DNA of 64,000 nucleotides from Erwinia sp. (lineage in GTDB: Bacteria > Pseudomonadota > Gammaproteobacteria > Enterobacterales > Enterobacteriaceae). Where the stretch lies: NCBI GenBank assembly GCA_964016415.1, contig OZ024667.1, positions 62,001-126,000 on the forward strand, written 5' to 3'. A program made the position numbers and the translations under genes. The notes beneath the pieces are model-generated. The model worked only from the letters and a program-made list of their open reading frames with translations. It had not been told where the DNA came from and made no database searches. This document shows, piece by piece, positions 63,708 through 64,000 of the stretch. Numbering within the stretch: the first letter of the stretch is position 1; every line of letters begins with the position of its first letter.

Positions 63708-64000
63708 ATGAGATACATTGCATGTGATGATGGTTCGACGAGTGTTAAGCTGGCTTGGGTAGAAAACGACAGCGTACATACGTGTTTGTCCCCCAATGCA
63801 TTCAGGGCCGGATGGAAAGTTGAAGGGATGGGAAACGGACGTGCTTTCAATTATGCAATTGATGGCATGAAATACACTGAGGACAACGTCAGTCGGGATG
63901 CTATTTCCACGACAAACATCGAATTTCAATATGGTGAAATGAATCTGCTGGCCATACATCACGCATTACAGAAAACTGACATCCCGCCGCAAAAAGTGGT
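63708..64000 (+). CDS. parM: ParM/StbA actin-like partition protein, 5' part
   Basis: 97 codons before the window ends. MRYIACDDGSTSVKLAW matches the N-terminal nucleotide-binding strand of ParM (FIDDGSTNIKLQW). CLSPNAFRAGWKVEG, FNYAIDGMKYTEDNVSRDAI, STTNIEFQYGEMNLLAIHHA and LQKTDIPPQKV follow the ParM pattern in order. ParM forms filaments that push plasmid copies to opposite poles through ParR-parC. TAGGTATGTCGTT precedes the ATG. Its parR should lie just outside the window. Confidence 0.92.
   Translation, partial: MRYIACDDGSTSVKLAWVENDSVHTCLSPNAFRAGWKVEGMGNGRAFNYAIDGMKYTEDNVSRDAISTTNIEFQYGEMNLLAIHHALQKTDIPPQKV

Overview
The window reads as a piece of a large multireplicon plasmid of an enterobacterium. 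The evidence is F-type leading-region genes (psiB, psiA, ardA, DUF905 and ParB-like genes, orphan methylase), several plasmid partition modules, two umuDC operons, a KfrA-type protein and many insertion sequences. An rhlA-rhlB glycolipid operon and an IS-rich accessory load fit a plant- or environment-associated genus such as Pantoea or Erwinia. The genus is inference only. There are no rRNA or tRNA genes and no chromosomal housekeeping blocks.

Layout. 1-6000: end of an IS91-family element, a truncated gene, an APC amino-acid permease, an IS3 remnant, and rhlA-rhlB. 6000-10100: IS91 fragment, an intact IS91-family element, then the 3' end of a ParB-like gene, psiB, psiA and a small gene. 10100-15800: plasmid genes separated by long GC-rich non-coding repeats, including a HigBA-like module with a 60-bp perfect palindrome, a methylase-like protein and a DUF932 protein. 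15800-18000: decayed IS91 copy and a higBA module. 18200-21400: a parA-parB operon with five copies of a 16-bp parS-like palindrome. 21400-23140: umuDC behind a LexA box. 23280-31390: a second leading region (broken orphan methylase, DUF1380, membrane protein, ardA, DUF905, full-length ParB-like gene, and psiB cut after nine codons by IS91). 31390-40350: IS91, Tn3-family remnants, a third toxin-antitoxin pair, a ParF/ParG-like module, a GNAT acetyltransferase, a broken hydrolase, a resolvase fragment, a truncated IS91 and a decayed IS3. 40350-51410: AT-rich region, a fimbrial-type regulator and a 9.6-kb gene for a giant inverse autotransporter adhesin. 51600-54800: IS481 and IS3-family elements and decayed genes. 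54890-60140: kfrA-like gene with a frameshifted partner, and a divergent cluster of a DUF3223 protein, an M50-like membrane protease, a tyrosine recombinase and a broken zinc-finger/nuclease-like gene. 60360-64000: a ParA/ribbon-helix-helix module with 8-bp repeat arrays, a second umuDC, and the start of parM.

The partition genes (ParAB/parS, ParF-ParG, ParA-RHH, ParM), the doubled leading region and the doubled umuDC argue that two or more plasmids fused here, with IS91 and Tn3-type elements at the joints. The maintenance functions (partition, three toxin-antitoxin pairs, the recombinase), the establishment functions (PsiB, PsiA, ArdA) and the cargo (glycolipid synthesis, adhesin, permease) make up a coherent plasmid load. 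Many genes carry single-base frameshifts or premature stops, which reflect either decay or sequencing error in homopolymers.
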